Below, one piece after another: positions 45,169 through 54,100 of a stretch of DNA of 64,000 nt; the stretch's first letter is position 1; each line of letters begins with the position of its first letter. The notes under the pieces are model-generated. The model saw only the letters and a list, made by a program, of their open reading frames with translations, was not told where the DNA came from and searched no databases. The position numbers and the translations under genes are program-made. This stretch comes from Tangfeifania diversioriginum (GTDB lineage Bacteria > Bacteroidota > Bacteroidia > Bacteroidales > Prolixibacteraceae). The stretch lies in contig NZ_FQZE01000018.1 of the NCBI RefSeq assembly GCF_900141875.1, positions 43,664 to 107,663 of the forward strand. Direction: 5' to 3'.

Positions 45169-45406
45169 AATAGTAATTTTGAGATTGCATTAAATTTACG
45201 GCTTGTGTGACTCATTTCCAAAAATGACGGGGAGCAATCTAATTTCCAAGTATTCACCTCTTCCTTTACCTTCGGGGTAAGTTTTAAATTGCTGCTCATG
45301 AAACATTTTTCATAAAATTCAGTAGAATATATCCCCGGTTAACAGAAGTTAAACAGGCTATTTGAAAGCGAATTGTAGTAATTTATAAACCATAAAACAG
45401 AAAAAT

Positions 45407-45919
45407 ATGCCGGTAAAAAAATTAAAAACATTTCTTGACGAAAAAAATGTCAAATATGTTTCCATAAAACATTCGAGTGCCTACACAGCACAGGAAATTG
45501 CTTCGTCTGTTCATGTTTCGGGAAAAGAATTTGCCAAGACAGTGATAATTAAAATTGGGGAGAAAATGGCAATGGCAGTTTTACCCGCGTCTTACCAGGT
45601 CGATTTTAAGCTGTTGAGTGAAGTATTTGGTAGTAAGAATGTTACATTGGCTTCTGAAGCCGAATTTAAATACCATTTCCCGGATTGCGAAGTTGGTGCC
45701 ATGCCGCCGTTTGGTCACCTTTACGACATGGAGGTTTACGTGGCCGAGGTTTTTCGCGGGAATAATTACATTGCATTCAACGCCGGTTCGCATACCGAAA
45801 TTATAAGGATGGCTTATGAAGACTTTGAACGGCTTGCCGAACCCAAAATCCTGAAGTTCTCCTGGAAAACGGTATCGCTTCCCAGAGATCCTTCTGAGAG
45901 GTGGGAGGAGGATTTGTAA
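45407..45919 (+). CDS. YbaK/EbsC-type aminoacyl-tRNA deacylase
   Basis: Cytosolic protein of 170 residues with the YbaK/ProX editing-domain fold, which frees mischarged tRNA of its amino acid. Typical blocks are HSSAYTAQEIASSVHVSGKEFAKTVIIKIG near the start (seen in pieces), the AVLPASYQVDF strand and VGAMPPFGHLYDMEVYV, followed by FNAGSHTEIIRMAYEDF. It stands alone between the alcohol dehydrogenase remnant and a small membrane-protein gene. Which amino acid it clears is unknown. Confidence 0.85.
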   Translation: MPVKKLKTFLDEKNVKYVSIKHSSAYTAQEIASSVHVSGKEFAKTVIIKIGEKMAMAVLPASYQVDFKLLSEVFGSKNVTLASEAEFKYHFPDCEVGAMPPFGHLYDMEVYVAEVFRGNNYIAFNAGSHTEIIRMAYEDFERLAEPKILKFSWKTVSLPRDPSERWEEDL

Positions 45920-46024
45920 AATCTCCTTTTGAAGAGTTTCCCAATACCCAAACACATTGCCACTTTTTGAACAATAGCAGCTTCCATTTGCTTTTTTAAG
46001 TAGAACGTAAATAAAAAGTAAAAA

Positions 46025-46252
46025 ATGAAAAAAATACTGCTAAATATTGGATTTGTATTTTTACTGGTGCAAACTGCATTTGCTCAAACACCCGAGCATT
46101 ACCCGCCAAATGAGCCCGAGCCAATCGATTTCAGTTTGCAGAATATTGTTTTATACATCATTTTACCACTGGTGCTCATTGTTGCATATTTTCTCTATCG
46201 GAAGAAAAAGCTTAAGGATGCAAAGAAAAAAGAGGAAGAAAAAAAATCCTGA
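46025..46252 (+). CDS. Small exported membrane protein
   Basis: A 75-residue protein with a signal peptide (about 1-20, ending TAFAQ), a Pro/Glu-rich linker (HYPPNEPEPID) and one transmembrane helix (about 41-58, VLYIILPLVLIVAYFLY), followed by a very basic and acidic tail (KKKLKDAKKKEEEKK). I do not recognise a family with a known function. It converges on the response-regulator gene with 6 bases between stops. Confidence 0.65.
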   Translation: MKKILLNIGFVFLLVQTAFAQTPEHYPPNEPEPIDFSLQNIVLYIILPLVLIVAYFLYRKKKLKDAKKKEEEKKS

Positions 46253-46258
46253 AAATGT

Positions 46259-47620
46259 TTATTTGGTAATCTCAATTCCGTACTGTTTTATTTTGTTGTA
46301 GAGCGTTTTCCGGTCGATGTTCAAAATTTTTGCAGCCTTCGATTTATTATAATTTGCTTCAATCAACGCATTTGTAATCACCTCTTTTTCGGTAACCAAA
46401 GTAGCTTCCTTTAGTTGGGTAAACTCTTCCCGATTACTTGATTTGAACCTGTTGGTTTCTTTGTTCAGGCTGTTTAAGCGAATTTCGTCCGGTAAAACTT
46501 TGGGAACAATTAATTCCTCATTTGATAACAAAACTGCCCTGTTGATTACATTTTCCAGCTCACGTAAGTTTCCATGCCAGCTATATTCATAAAAAAGTTT
46601 TTCGGCCTCTTCATCAACGCCTTTAACCGATTTATTAAAAGCAACGTTTGCTTTGTCAATAAAAAACCGGGCAAACTCCATGATGTCTTCGCCACGGTCG
46701 CGCAAGGGGGGTAAACTAATCTTGAACCCGTTGAGGCGGTGAAAGAGATCTTCCCTGAAATTGTTGGCCTCAACCATTTTCCCCAAATCATCATTGGAAG
46801 CCGTAATTATTCTTACATCTACTTTAATAACTTTGTTATCGCCCACTTTATTGATGACCCTTTCCTGAAGTGCCCTCAGCAGTTTCACCTGGTTTTCGTA
46901 GGGCAGGTTGCCCACTTCATCCAGAAAAAGTGTACCTCCTTTTGCCTGTTCAAAATAACCAATTTTATCATTAATGGCACCTGTAAAAGCTCCTTTTATA
47001 TGGCCAAACAATTCGCTGTTGGCCAGCTCCCTGGGAATAGCGCCGCAGTCAACTGCCACAAATGGTTTATCTTTTCGTTTACTGGCATAATGAATAGCCT
47101 TTGCAATATATTCTTTTCCCGAGCCGGTTTCACCTTCTATCAGAACAGTTAAATCGGTTGGGGCAACCACTTTTACGTGTTGCATTACTTTTTGAATTGA
47201 GTGGCTGTTGCCGGTAATGAAATTTTCACGAAATGTGGTGCTGGTTTCTCTCTCTTGTTTTGGCTCAAGGGCTTTATTAATAAGCTTGATTATTTCTTCG
47301 GGCTGAACTGGTTTGGTAACGTAATCGAAGGCTCCCGATTTAATGAGTTTCACTGCCATTTTTACTTCGGCATAGGCTGTCATGATAATAATCGGCAGCA
47401 GCGGCTTTTTTGATTTTATTGTTTGAAGGACCTCATAACCATCGGTTCCGGGAAGGCGAAAATCGCACAATACAATATCAAAATGATTTTTTTCAACCAT
47501 TTTGATACCGGTTTTGCCTGAATAAGTGCCTTTTGCATCAAATTCTTTCTGCTGTAAATGATTGACGAGCAAGTCACACATGAAAGTATCATCGTCAATG
47601 ACTAATACTTTTTTCTTCAT
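46259..47620 (-). CDS. Sigma-54-dependent response regulator (NtrC family)
   Basis: Response regulator of 453 residues. The receiver domain (about 1-120) has the acidic pocket DDD at 9-11 and phosphoacceptor Asp53 in LCDFRLPG. The AAA+ domain carries Walker A GETGSGKE (about 165-172), the sigma-54-contacting GAFTGA loop, Walker B GGTLFLDEVGN and the FREDLFHRLNGFKI segment. The C-terminus is a Fis-type helix-turn-helix (NKSKAAKILNIDRKTLYNKI). It activates sigma-54 promoters when phosphorylated. No histidine kinase gene is adjacent, so it is an orphan here. Confidence 0.93.
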   Translation of the reverse strand: MKKKVLVIDDDTFMCDLLVNHLQQKEFDAKGTYSGKTGIKMVEKNHFDIVLCDFRLPGTDGYEVLQTIKSKKPLLPIIIMTAYAEVKMAVKLIKSGAFDYVTKPVQPEEIIKLINKALEPKQERETSTTFRENFITGNSHSIQKVMQHVKVVAPTDLTVLIEGETGSGKEYIAKAIHYASKRKDKPFVAVDCGAIPRELANSELFGHIKGAFTGAINDKIGYFEQAKGGTLFLDEVGNLPYENQVKLLRALQERVINKVGDNKVIKVDVRIITASNDDLGKMVEANNFREDLFHRLNGFKISLPPLRDRGEDIMEFARFFIDKANVAFNKSVKGVDEEAEKLFYEYSWHGNLRELENVINRAVLLSNEELIVPKVLPDEIRLNSLNKETNRFKSSNREEFTQLKEATLVTEKEVITNALIEANYNKSKAAKILNIDRKTLYNKIKQYGIEITK

Positions 47621-47747
47621 AAAAATAAGGGCTGTTTATTTCAAATTTATGGTTGATAAAATTCAACCGGAGGCAAATAACTCCTTACCCCTTATACACA
47701 AAGATAAAATAAAATCTGAATTTAATTTTTGAGTACTAATTTCCTTG

Positions 47748-47948
47748 CTAAACTGTTTGCCAGCGCGTAGTCGATTTGTAATTATTCAAGTATTCTTCCA
47801 CCTCATTTTCCTTGCTGTCCCCTGGAGAATTAAAATCAAGTTTGAGTTCATTTTTGCACTCCTGATTTTTATCATTTTCAGTGGAATTAAAGAAAAAATT
47901 CTTTATTGAAATTTCTAAGCAGTTCAGTAATTTTTTTACTTTCTTCAT
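47748..47948 (-). CDS. Small hydrophilic protein of unknown function
   Basis: A 66-codon frame, 19 bases downstream of rex on the same strand, with ATG at 47948 preceded by a purine-rich stretch. The product is Lys/Asn/Glu-rich with one short aromatic patch (KNFFFNSTE) and no recognised domain. The codons for IKNFFFN lie on a 20-base sequence that is identical to the palindrome upstream of rex. It may be a real small gene or a chance frame. Confidence 0.4.
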   Translation of the reverse strand: MKKVKKLLNCLEISIKNFFFNSTENDKNQECKNELKLDFNSPGDSKENEVEEYLNNYKSTTRWQTV

Positions 47949-47967
47949 GGTTTTCTTTTTTTAATGG

Positions 47968-48621
47968 TTATTTATCTGAATCATTCAAGCGTCGCAGCAG
48001 AACAGCTGCATAAGAACTCATTGAAGTTGTTTGCACAATTACATCTTCGGGTAAATCGAGATTGGCAGAAGTGAAATTCCAGATTGCCCTAACGCCACAG
48101 TTTACCATATCTTCCGCAACATCCTGTGCTACATTGTTGGGAGTGGTAAGAATCCCGATTTTTACATTTAAGCGGCCCGAGAGAGTGAATAATTTATTGT
48201 AGTCAAGAATATGGATTCCTCCAACTGATTTTCCAATTTTGACTTCATCGGTATCGAAAGCTGCAATTATTTTCAGGCCCAGTTCCTGGTGCTCCTGATA
48301 AGCCATAAGCGCTGAGCCCAGATTACCAGCTCCAACCAGAAAAGCCTCGTTAATGCGGTTGAATCCCAAAAATTCTTCCAGGGCGTGTATAAGTTCGTAA
48401 GTATTGTAGCCCACTCTCGGTTTGCCTTTAATTCCGGTAACCGATAAATCTTTGACCACCTGGGTGGGGTCGCAGCTTAATTTTTTACCGATTGTTGGTG
48501 CTGAAATATTGAGTACACCTTCCTCTTTTTGTTGCTCAAGAAAATATAAATAGCCCGGTAATCGCTTCAGTGTGGGCTCCGAAACCTGTTTTTTTGTTTT
48601 ATATTTTCTTGATTCATTCAT
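47968..48621 (-). CDS. rex: Redox-sensing transcriptional repressor Rex
   Basis: NAD(H)-responsive repressor of 217 residues that senses the NADH/NAD ratio and derepresses fermentation and anaerobic respiration genes when NADH rises. The N-terminal winged helix includes TLKRLPGYLYFLEQ and ISAPTIGKKLSCDPTQVVKDLS. The Rossmann domain has GAGNLGSALM (about 92-101) and AFDTDEVKIGK, and near the end a conserved IWNFTSANLDLPEDV segment. A palindrome overlapping its likely promoter suggests autoregulation. It is divergent from the pterin dehydratase gene. Confidence 0.93.
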   Translation of the reverse strand: MNESRKYKTKKQVSEPTLKRLPGYLYFLEQQKEEGVLNISAPTIGKKLSCDPTQVVKDLSVTGIKGKPRVGYNTYELIHALEEFLGFNRINEAFLVGAGNLGSALMAYQEHQELGLKIIAAFDTDEVKIGKSVGGIHILDYNKLFTLSGRLNVKIGILTTPNNVAQDVAEDMVNCGVRAIWNFTSANLDLPEDVIVQTTSMSSYAAVLLRRLNDSDK

Positions 48622-48657
48622 TTTATAATGCGCTTTTGTTTATTTCTTATTTCACTT

Positions 48658-48697
48658 CAAATATAAGATAAATCAAATTAAAGAAAAAATTCTTTAA
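48658..48697 (-). promoter_or_regulatory. rex promoter with overlapping palindrome
   Basis: On the minus strand TATATTTG (48665-48658) matches the -7 box. The perfect 8-4-8 palindrome TTAAAGAAAAAATTCTTTAA (48678-48697) covers the -33 region. Its GAA-N4-TTC core equals the core of known Rex operators (TTGTGAA-N4-TTCACAA), while the outer bases differ. A repressor bound here would block the promoter. Confidence 0.5.
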
Positions 48698-48849
48698 TAA
48701 CTTTTTCTTTTTGTTAACTGAAATTTAAAACAACAACATGAGACTTTAAAATAAGTTTCGACATTCCTGGCCAAAAACTGCGACGATATTTTTGAACACC
48801 GTCCCTCGTTTACCTGTTGTATTTACAGAACAAATTAAAATAGAAAATT

Positions 48850-49086
48850 ATGAATAACTGGAAAACAGAAAATAAGTATTTGGAAAAGGAGTTTGAATTA
48901 AAAAATTTTGAAGAAGCTGTAGGTTTTGTAAATAAAATTCTACCACTCGCTGAAGAAGCGGACCACCACCCGGATATTTTACTTCATTCATACAAAAAAG
49001 TAAAAGTAATGCTCTTCACCCATTCGGAAGGAAAAATTACTGACAAGGATTATTCACTTGCCAAAAAAATTGATGAGTTAGCATAA
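48850..49086 (+). CDS. Pterin-4a-carbinolamine dehydratase
   Basis: Small enzyme of 78 residues that dehydrates 4a-hydroxy-tetrahydropterin. The family motif is present: EEADHHPDILLHSYKKVKV (about 35-53), with the two catalytic histidines, followed by FTHSEGKITDKDYSLAKKID. It is slightly shorter than usual at the N-terminus. Its normal partner, an aromatic amino acid hydroxylase, is not in the window, though several aromatic amino acid genes are 15 kb away. In many bacteria it stands alone and supports molybdopterin or pterin recycling. Confidence 0.9.
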   Translation: MNNWKTENKYLEKEFELKNFEEAVGFVNKILPLAEEADHHPDILLHSYKKVKVMLFTHSEGKITDKDYSLAKKIDELA

Positions 49087-49163
49087 TCGGGTAGGGTGAA
49101 ATTTATTTTTATTTTTATTCATTCCATATTTACCTGAAGGTTATCCTGATTGGTCAAAAAGTT

Positions 49164-49171
49164 TATTTTTG
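49164..49171 (+). promoter_or_regulatory. Candidate -7 box for the TPR-AraC regulator gene
   Basis: TATTTTTG, followed by C, fits TAnnTTTG and lies 37 bases before the ATG at 49209. A proper -33 box is not evident. Confidence 0.4.
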
Positions 49172-49208
49172 CAGGCTAAGTTTTACCATCAGGATGCTTT
49201 TTTTTAAA

Positions 49209-50939
49209 ATGAATTTCATTCATCGTTGCTTATTAAAGTCGCTCTTGTCGCTTTGTTTTATCCATATCTCAGCCACATTAAGTGCCCGTTCGCCTGTTGA
49301 GGTCGATTCATTGACAAGTTTAATCAACAATGCCAAACAAATGATACCCCAAAATTTGGAGGCAGCCGACAGTTTAAGTGAAATAGTGCTTGAGAGAAGC
49401 CTCGTTAACCAGAATGATTCACTGACCGGACGCGCTTACTACCTGCTGGGAGTCATCAATTATTATAAAGGGAACCACCTGTTGTCATCCGGGTATTACA
49501 ATAAAGGACTTGAAACCGAATTGGCAGCCACTGACGAAGAATTTGCATCTGCCCTTTGGAACAACCTGGGGGTGAACCTGGAATATGAAAATGAATATGA
49601 AAAAGCAGTGGAAGCTTATTTAAAATCGCTGCAACTGGCCGAAAAGCTTGAAGATTCGTTAAGTATCCATCAGTCTTACATCAATATTGGGCTTTTATAC
49701 ATTTGGCTGACCCATTACAACCAAGCTGAAACCTACCTCGACAAAGCGCTGGATTATTTTAAAAGGTTGGAAGATGACAACCACGTTGGGCTGTGTTATC
49801 ACAACCTGGCCATTCTTTACGATCGTTCCGGAAATTCAGAAAAAGCAGTTGAAACATACGACAAGTCCATTGATTTTTACCGGAAATCCGGGAACCAGAT
49901 GGAACTTGCTTCGGCATCGCACGACAAAATCAATTTATTACTGGAAAAGAAAGCATTTGAAGCGGCAAAACAAGGGCTGGAAGAAGCAGTCCGTATTGCA
50001 GATAAACTTTCGAACCCCTACACAAGTGGGAATTTCAACGTTCTCCGGGGAAAATATTTATTTTATGCTGAAAAAGAGTACGAGAAAGCTGAAGAATATT
50101 TTCATGAAGCTATAACCCAGCTTGAAAGCAGCAATGCCCAAAAACAGCAAATTAATGCTTACTATATGCTGGCCAATTTGTATGCTGCAACCGGAAACAG
50201 GGATAAACACAGGCAGGTATTAGACAAACATAATGAGCTGTTGCAGCAAAATTTCAATGAAAAATCAAGTGAAAAAATTGCTGAAATGCGCACCCTGCAC
50301 GAGGTGGAACAAAAAAATATGCAAATGCTGGCGCTGCAAAGACAGTCGGCACAGCAAAAAATGATTATTATTTTAGCGGTGGTTCTTCTGTTGCTGGCAT
50401 TGGGGGCAATCGTGGTTATTTATTTTTTTAATCGGAAAATTCACAGAGAACACCGTGCTTTGTACAAGCGTAACATGGAATTGACAAAAATTATCGAACA
50501 AGAACAACAAGTAGCTCAGCAGAACCAATTTTATGAAGGAAACGAAATGAAAAAGGCCAGCCATATGTTTTTTGAGGAACTTTTTGAACAGATTAAAAAA
50601 TACATTATTCAAAATAAGCGCTACCTCGATTCCGGACTGAAAGTTGCCGACATCGCATCTGAAGTGGGCACTAATGAGAAATACGTATCACAGGCCATTT
50701 CAATTGGGAGTAAAATCCATTTTAATGAATTTATCGCATTCTACCGGATTAACGAAGCTAAAAAATTGCTGTCATCCGACCATATCCAAACGCTAAGTAT
50801 CAGCGATGTAGCTCTCAGGGCAGGTTTCAGTAACCAGTCAACCTTCCAGCGAAAGTTCAAGGAAATGACCGGGATGACACCTTATACCTTTAAAAGAATT
50901 GCCAGCGAGAAAGTGGTCTATTCAATAGAAGAAAATTGA
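49209..50939 (+). CDS. Membrane-bound TPR protein with cytoplasmic AraC-type DNA-binding domain
   Basis: One-component regulator of 576 residues from the ATG at 49209 (ATG at 49194 is five codons upstream). A signal peptide-like start (residues about 1-27) exports an N-terminal region of at least six TPR repeats, for example ALWNNLGVNLEYENEYEKAVEAYLKS and VGLCYHNLAILYDRSGNSEKAVETY (shown in part). A coiled coil and a transmembrane helix follow (about 383-402, MIIILAVVLLLLALGAIVVI), and then a cytoplasmic AraC HTH ending LSISDVALRAGFSNQSTFQRKFKEMTG-type. So a signal outside the membrane is passed to DNA directly. It is 231 bases upstream of the giant surface-protein gene and may control it. 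Confidence 0.85.
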   Translation: MNFIHRCLLKSLLSLCFIHISATLSARSPVEVDSLTSLINNAKQMIPQNLEAADSLSEIVLERSLVNQNDSLTGRAYYLLGVINYYKGNHLLSSGYYNKGLETELAATDEEFASALWNNLGVNLEYENEYEKAVEAYLKSLQLAEKLEDSLSIHQSYINIGLLYIWLTHYNQAETYLDKALDYFKRLEDDNHVGLCYHNLAILYDRSGNSEKAVETYDKSIDFYRKSGNQMELASASHDKINLLLEKKAFEAAKQGLEEAVRIADKLSNPYTSGNFNVLRGKYLFYAEKEYEKAEEYFHEAITQLESSNAQKQQINAYYMLANLYAATGNRDKHRQVLDKHNELLQQNFNEKSSEKIAEMRTLHEVEQKNMQMLALQRQSAQQKMIIILAVVLLLLALGAIVVIYFFNRKIHREHRALYKRNMELTKIIEQEQQVAQQNQFYEGNEMKKASHMFFEELFEQIKKYIIQNKRYLDSGLKVADIASEVGTNEKYVSQAISIGSKIHFNEFIAFYRINEAKKLLSSDHIQTLSISDVALRAGFSNQSTFQRKFKEMTGMTPYTFKRIASEKVVYSIEEN

Positions 50940-51169
50940 AACTTTTCGGAATTTGCCCATTTTTTTCTGAAATAATCAAAAAAATAAATTCATTTTTGTC
51001 ACCGGACGAACAACTAATTTTTAGGACGCGATTGAGCTGGTGATTTGCAAAAAAATCCTTGCCGGAACTGAATCTATATCTATCCATGATTTAGAAAATT
51101 TGTTCCCACTGGTAATAAGTAATTGCCGGAATAAAATTTTTATGCCAAAAATCAAATAACTGAATAATT

Positions 51170-54100
51170 ATGAAACAAATTTTACTTTCATTTTTCCTGC
51201 TTGTATTTGCCTTTAGTTTTAGCGGAAATGCGCAAAATTTTAATTATGCCCTCGAATTTGACGGCAACAATTCGTATGTAAAAGCAGACAGTGTAAGCCA
51301 TGCTGTTAGTAGTTCGAATGAGTTAACAATGGAAGTCTGGATATATCCGGAAAGTGTATCCGGACAGAGATTTATTCTTACTTTTCATCAAAATGATTAT
51401 GGTAACCGAATACTGTTTGGAGTTAAAGACGGAAAATTGCATCTTAGCTACAACAACGGAGTCGATAATTCTGTGAGTGGCAGCAGCACAATTCCGCTTC
51501 ATGAGTGGTCTCATATTTCCGTATCGATTGACTTTGGCAGCGAAATTGCAAATGTTTACCTGAATGGACAATTTGATTTTCAATATAATGTTTCTGTAAA
51601 ACCTGATGCAGATGGCCGCTTCTCGATTGGTCAGGACTTCGATGATGCCAGGATTACAGATTGTTTTATTGGCAAAATGGATGAGATTCGCATTTGGAAT
51701 GCCGTTCGTACGCAACAACAAATTCAGGATAACATGAGTTCAGATCTGGTTGGCACCGGGAGTGAACTGGTTGCTTGGTATAAAATGAGTGACGGCAGTG
51801 GAACTTCGCTCACCAATGATGCCGGAACATCGTATGCCGGAACATTTATGGGGGGAGTAAGCTGGACGACAAATTATCCGGCTCCCGGGACAGGAGATGG
51901 CTCTGTTGGTAGTCCCTTTGAAATAGCCACTTTGGAAGATTTATTGTGGTTGTCCGGTACCAACAACGAATGGGATAAAAACTATATACAAACTGCGAAC
52001 ATCGATGCTTCTTCCACTACAGCCTTGTTTGGTGGCAAAGGTTTGTCGCCCATTGGAAATTATGATGATAAATTTACCGGTTCGTATGATGGCCAGGAAT
52101 ATAATATAGATCAGTTATATACAAGTGGCACCAGATTTCAGGGACTTTTCGGTTATCTTGATAATGCTTCCGTTAAAAATTTGGGATTAACGAATGTGGA
52201 TATTTCGGGAAGTGAAGTCTATGTAGGAGCTTTGGCTGGAAGAACATATAAATCAACAATTGATAATTGCCACAGTACAGGAAGCGTGCGTGGGCAAAAT
52301 AATTATATCGGCGGGCTTGTTGGGGAAAATTTTGAATCTACTATAAGTAATTGTTACAGTACGTGTGATGTAAACGGTGAAACAGCCAGCTATGTGGGAG
52401 GTTTGGTTGGTCACTGCAGTTCATCAGGCATTACAAAAGTTGCCAATTCATACATACTAAACTGTTATAGTAAAGGGACAGTCAAAGGGGGCACGTACAG
52501 TACCGGGGGATTGGTTGGTAATGCTTTCCTTTCAATAATTCAAAACAGTTACAGTACCAGTAATGTTGGTGGAGAAAGACATGTTGGTGGGCTGGTTGGT
52601 TTATGCCAGTCTTCAACTATACAAAATTCCTACAGTGTTGGTACAGCAAGCGGAACCGGATACAATACCGGTGGGTTGGTTGGGCAGCTTCATGGATACA
52701 CCACGTTTGGCGAAACCTATATAGATAACTGCTTTAGTGCATCGTTGGTAACCGGATCTTCTTGGGTTGGCGGTCTGATAGGGCATGATCAATTTCCCGA
52801 CTATAGCAATGTAAATAATTCTTTTTGGGATATGGAAACATCAGGAATGGAAAACAGCGCCGGGGGAAGCGGTGCAATTGGCAAAACAACTCATGAAATG
52901 AAAACACTGGGTACTTTTACCGATGCCGGTTGGGATTTTGCTGATGGTTCGGGTGTTTGGGGGATTACTGATCCTGCAACATGCCTGGTTTCCTATCCTT
53001 ATTTGCAACAAAATCAACAGGATCCGGCTCCCGGCCTGGCTCTCCCGAGTCTTTCAGATGGTGGGGAAATAGCTTCCGATCAAACCATTTGTTTTGGGGG
53101 AATCCCGGATGAGTTAACTAATTTAACATCCCCATCCGGATATGACGGTACGCTCGAATACAAATGGCAACAATCAACAACAAGCGCGACAACCGGATTT
53201 TCCGATATTCCAGGCAGCAATTCAGAAAATTATTCTCCGGCAGAGCTTACAGTGAATACCTGGTTTAAACGCCTGGCTCGCGTCGAATGTGTCGCTGATT
53301 GGACTGGGGCGGTGGAATCGAATGCGATTAAAATAACTATCGACGAAACCCCGCCGGCGATTACTGTCCCTGATAACATTATAGCTTACAGTGATGCGGA
53401 TAAATGCGGGACGGTTGTCGATTACAACAAAGAAGTTGTGGATGTTTCACAAACAGAACACAACCTGGGAACAGCCGGGAGCGATCAATGGCAATCCTTT
53501 AAAGCCGGGCAAACCGGTAAATTTACAAAACTTCGGCTTTACCATAACGGCAAAACCACATTGATATTTTCGCTTGAAGTTTATGAAGGAGATGGTATTT
53601 CCGGTGAAAAAATATTTACCCGTAATTATGATTTCGGAACCATCGGCAGTGGTCCTATTGAAGTTGTCCTTCCCGCAGATGATGCGCCATTACTGACAGA
53701 AGACAACGTTTATACATTTCGTATTCAGGGAACAGGAACCGGCTTTCTTTGCAACAGACCAAAAAATTACCCGGATGGGACATATTACTCCAGTAGTTAT
53801 GGTTATCCGGACTGGAATTTGAAATTTACTACTTATTTAACAACTGGGATTAAGGGTGTTGACAATTGCGGGCAGACTACAATTACACAGAGTGAAGGAT
53901 TGGCAAGCGGTGCTGTTTTTCCGGTAGGAACTACAACAAATACCTTTATTGTTACTGATGATACCGGAAATACAGCTGAAGGCTCTTTTACTGTCACTGT
54001 AGAAGACAATGTGGTACCAAACGTTGTAACACAAAATATTACGGTGCAACTCAACGCCAGCGGAGCAGCAACAATTGATGTCGATGACATCGACAATGGT

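Noticed and set aside
45181..45406. 226-base gap before the YbaK gene searched for tRNA or small RNA
   Set aside because: No cloverleaf, terminator or conserved element could be recognised.
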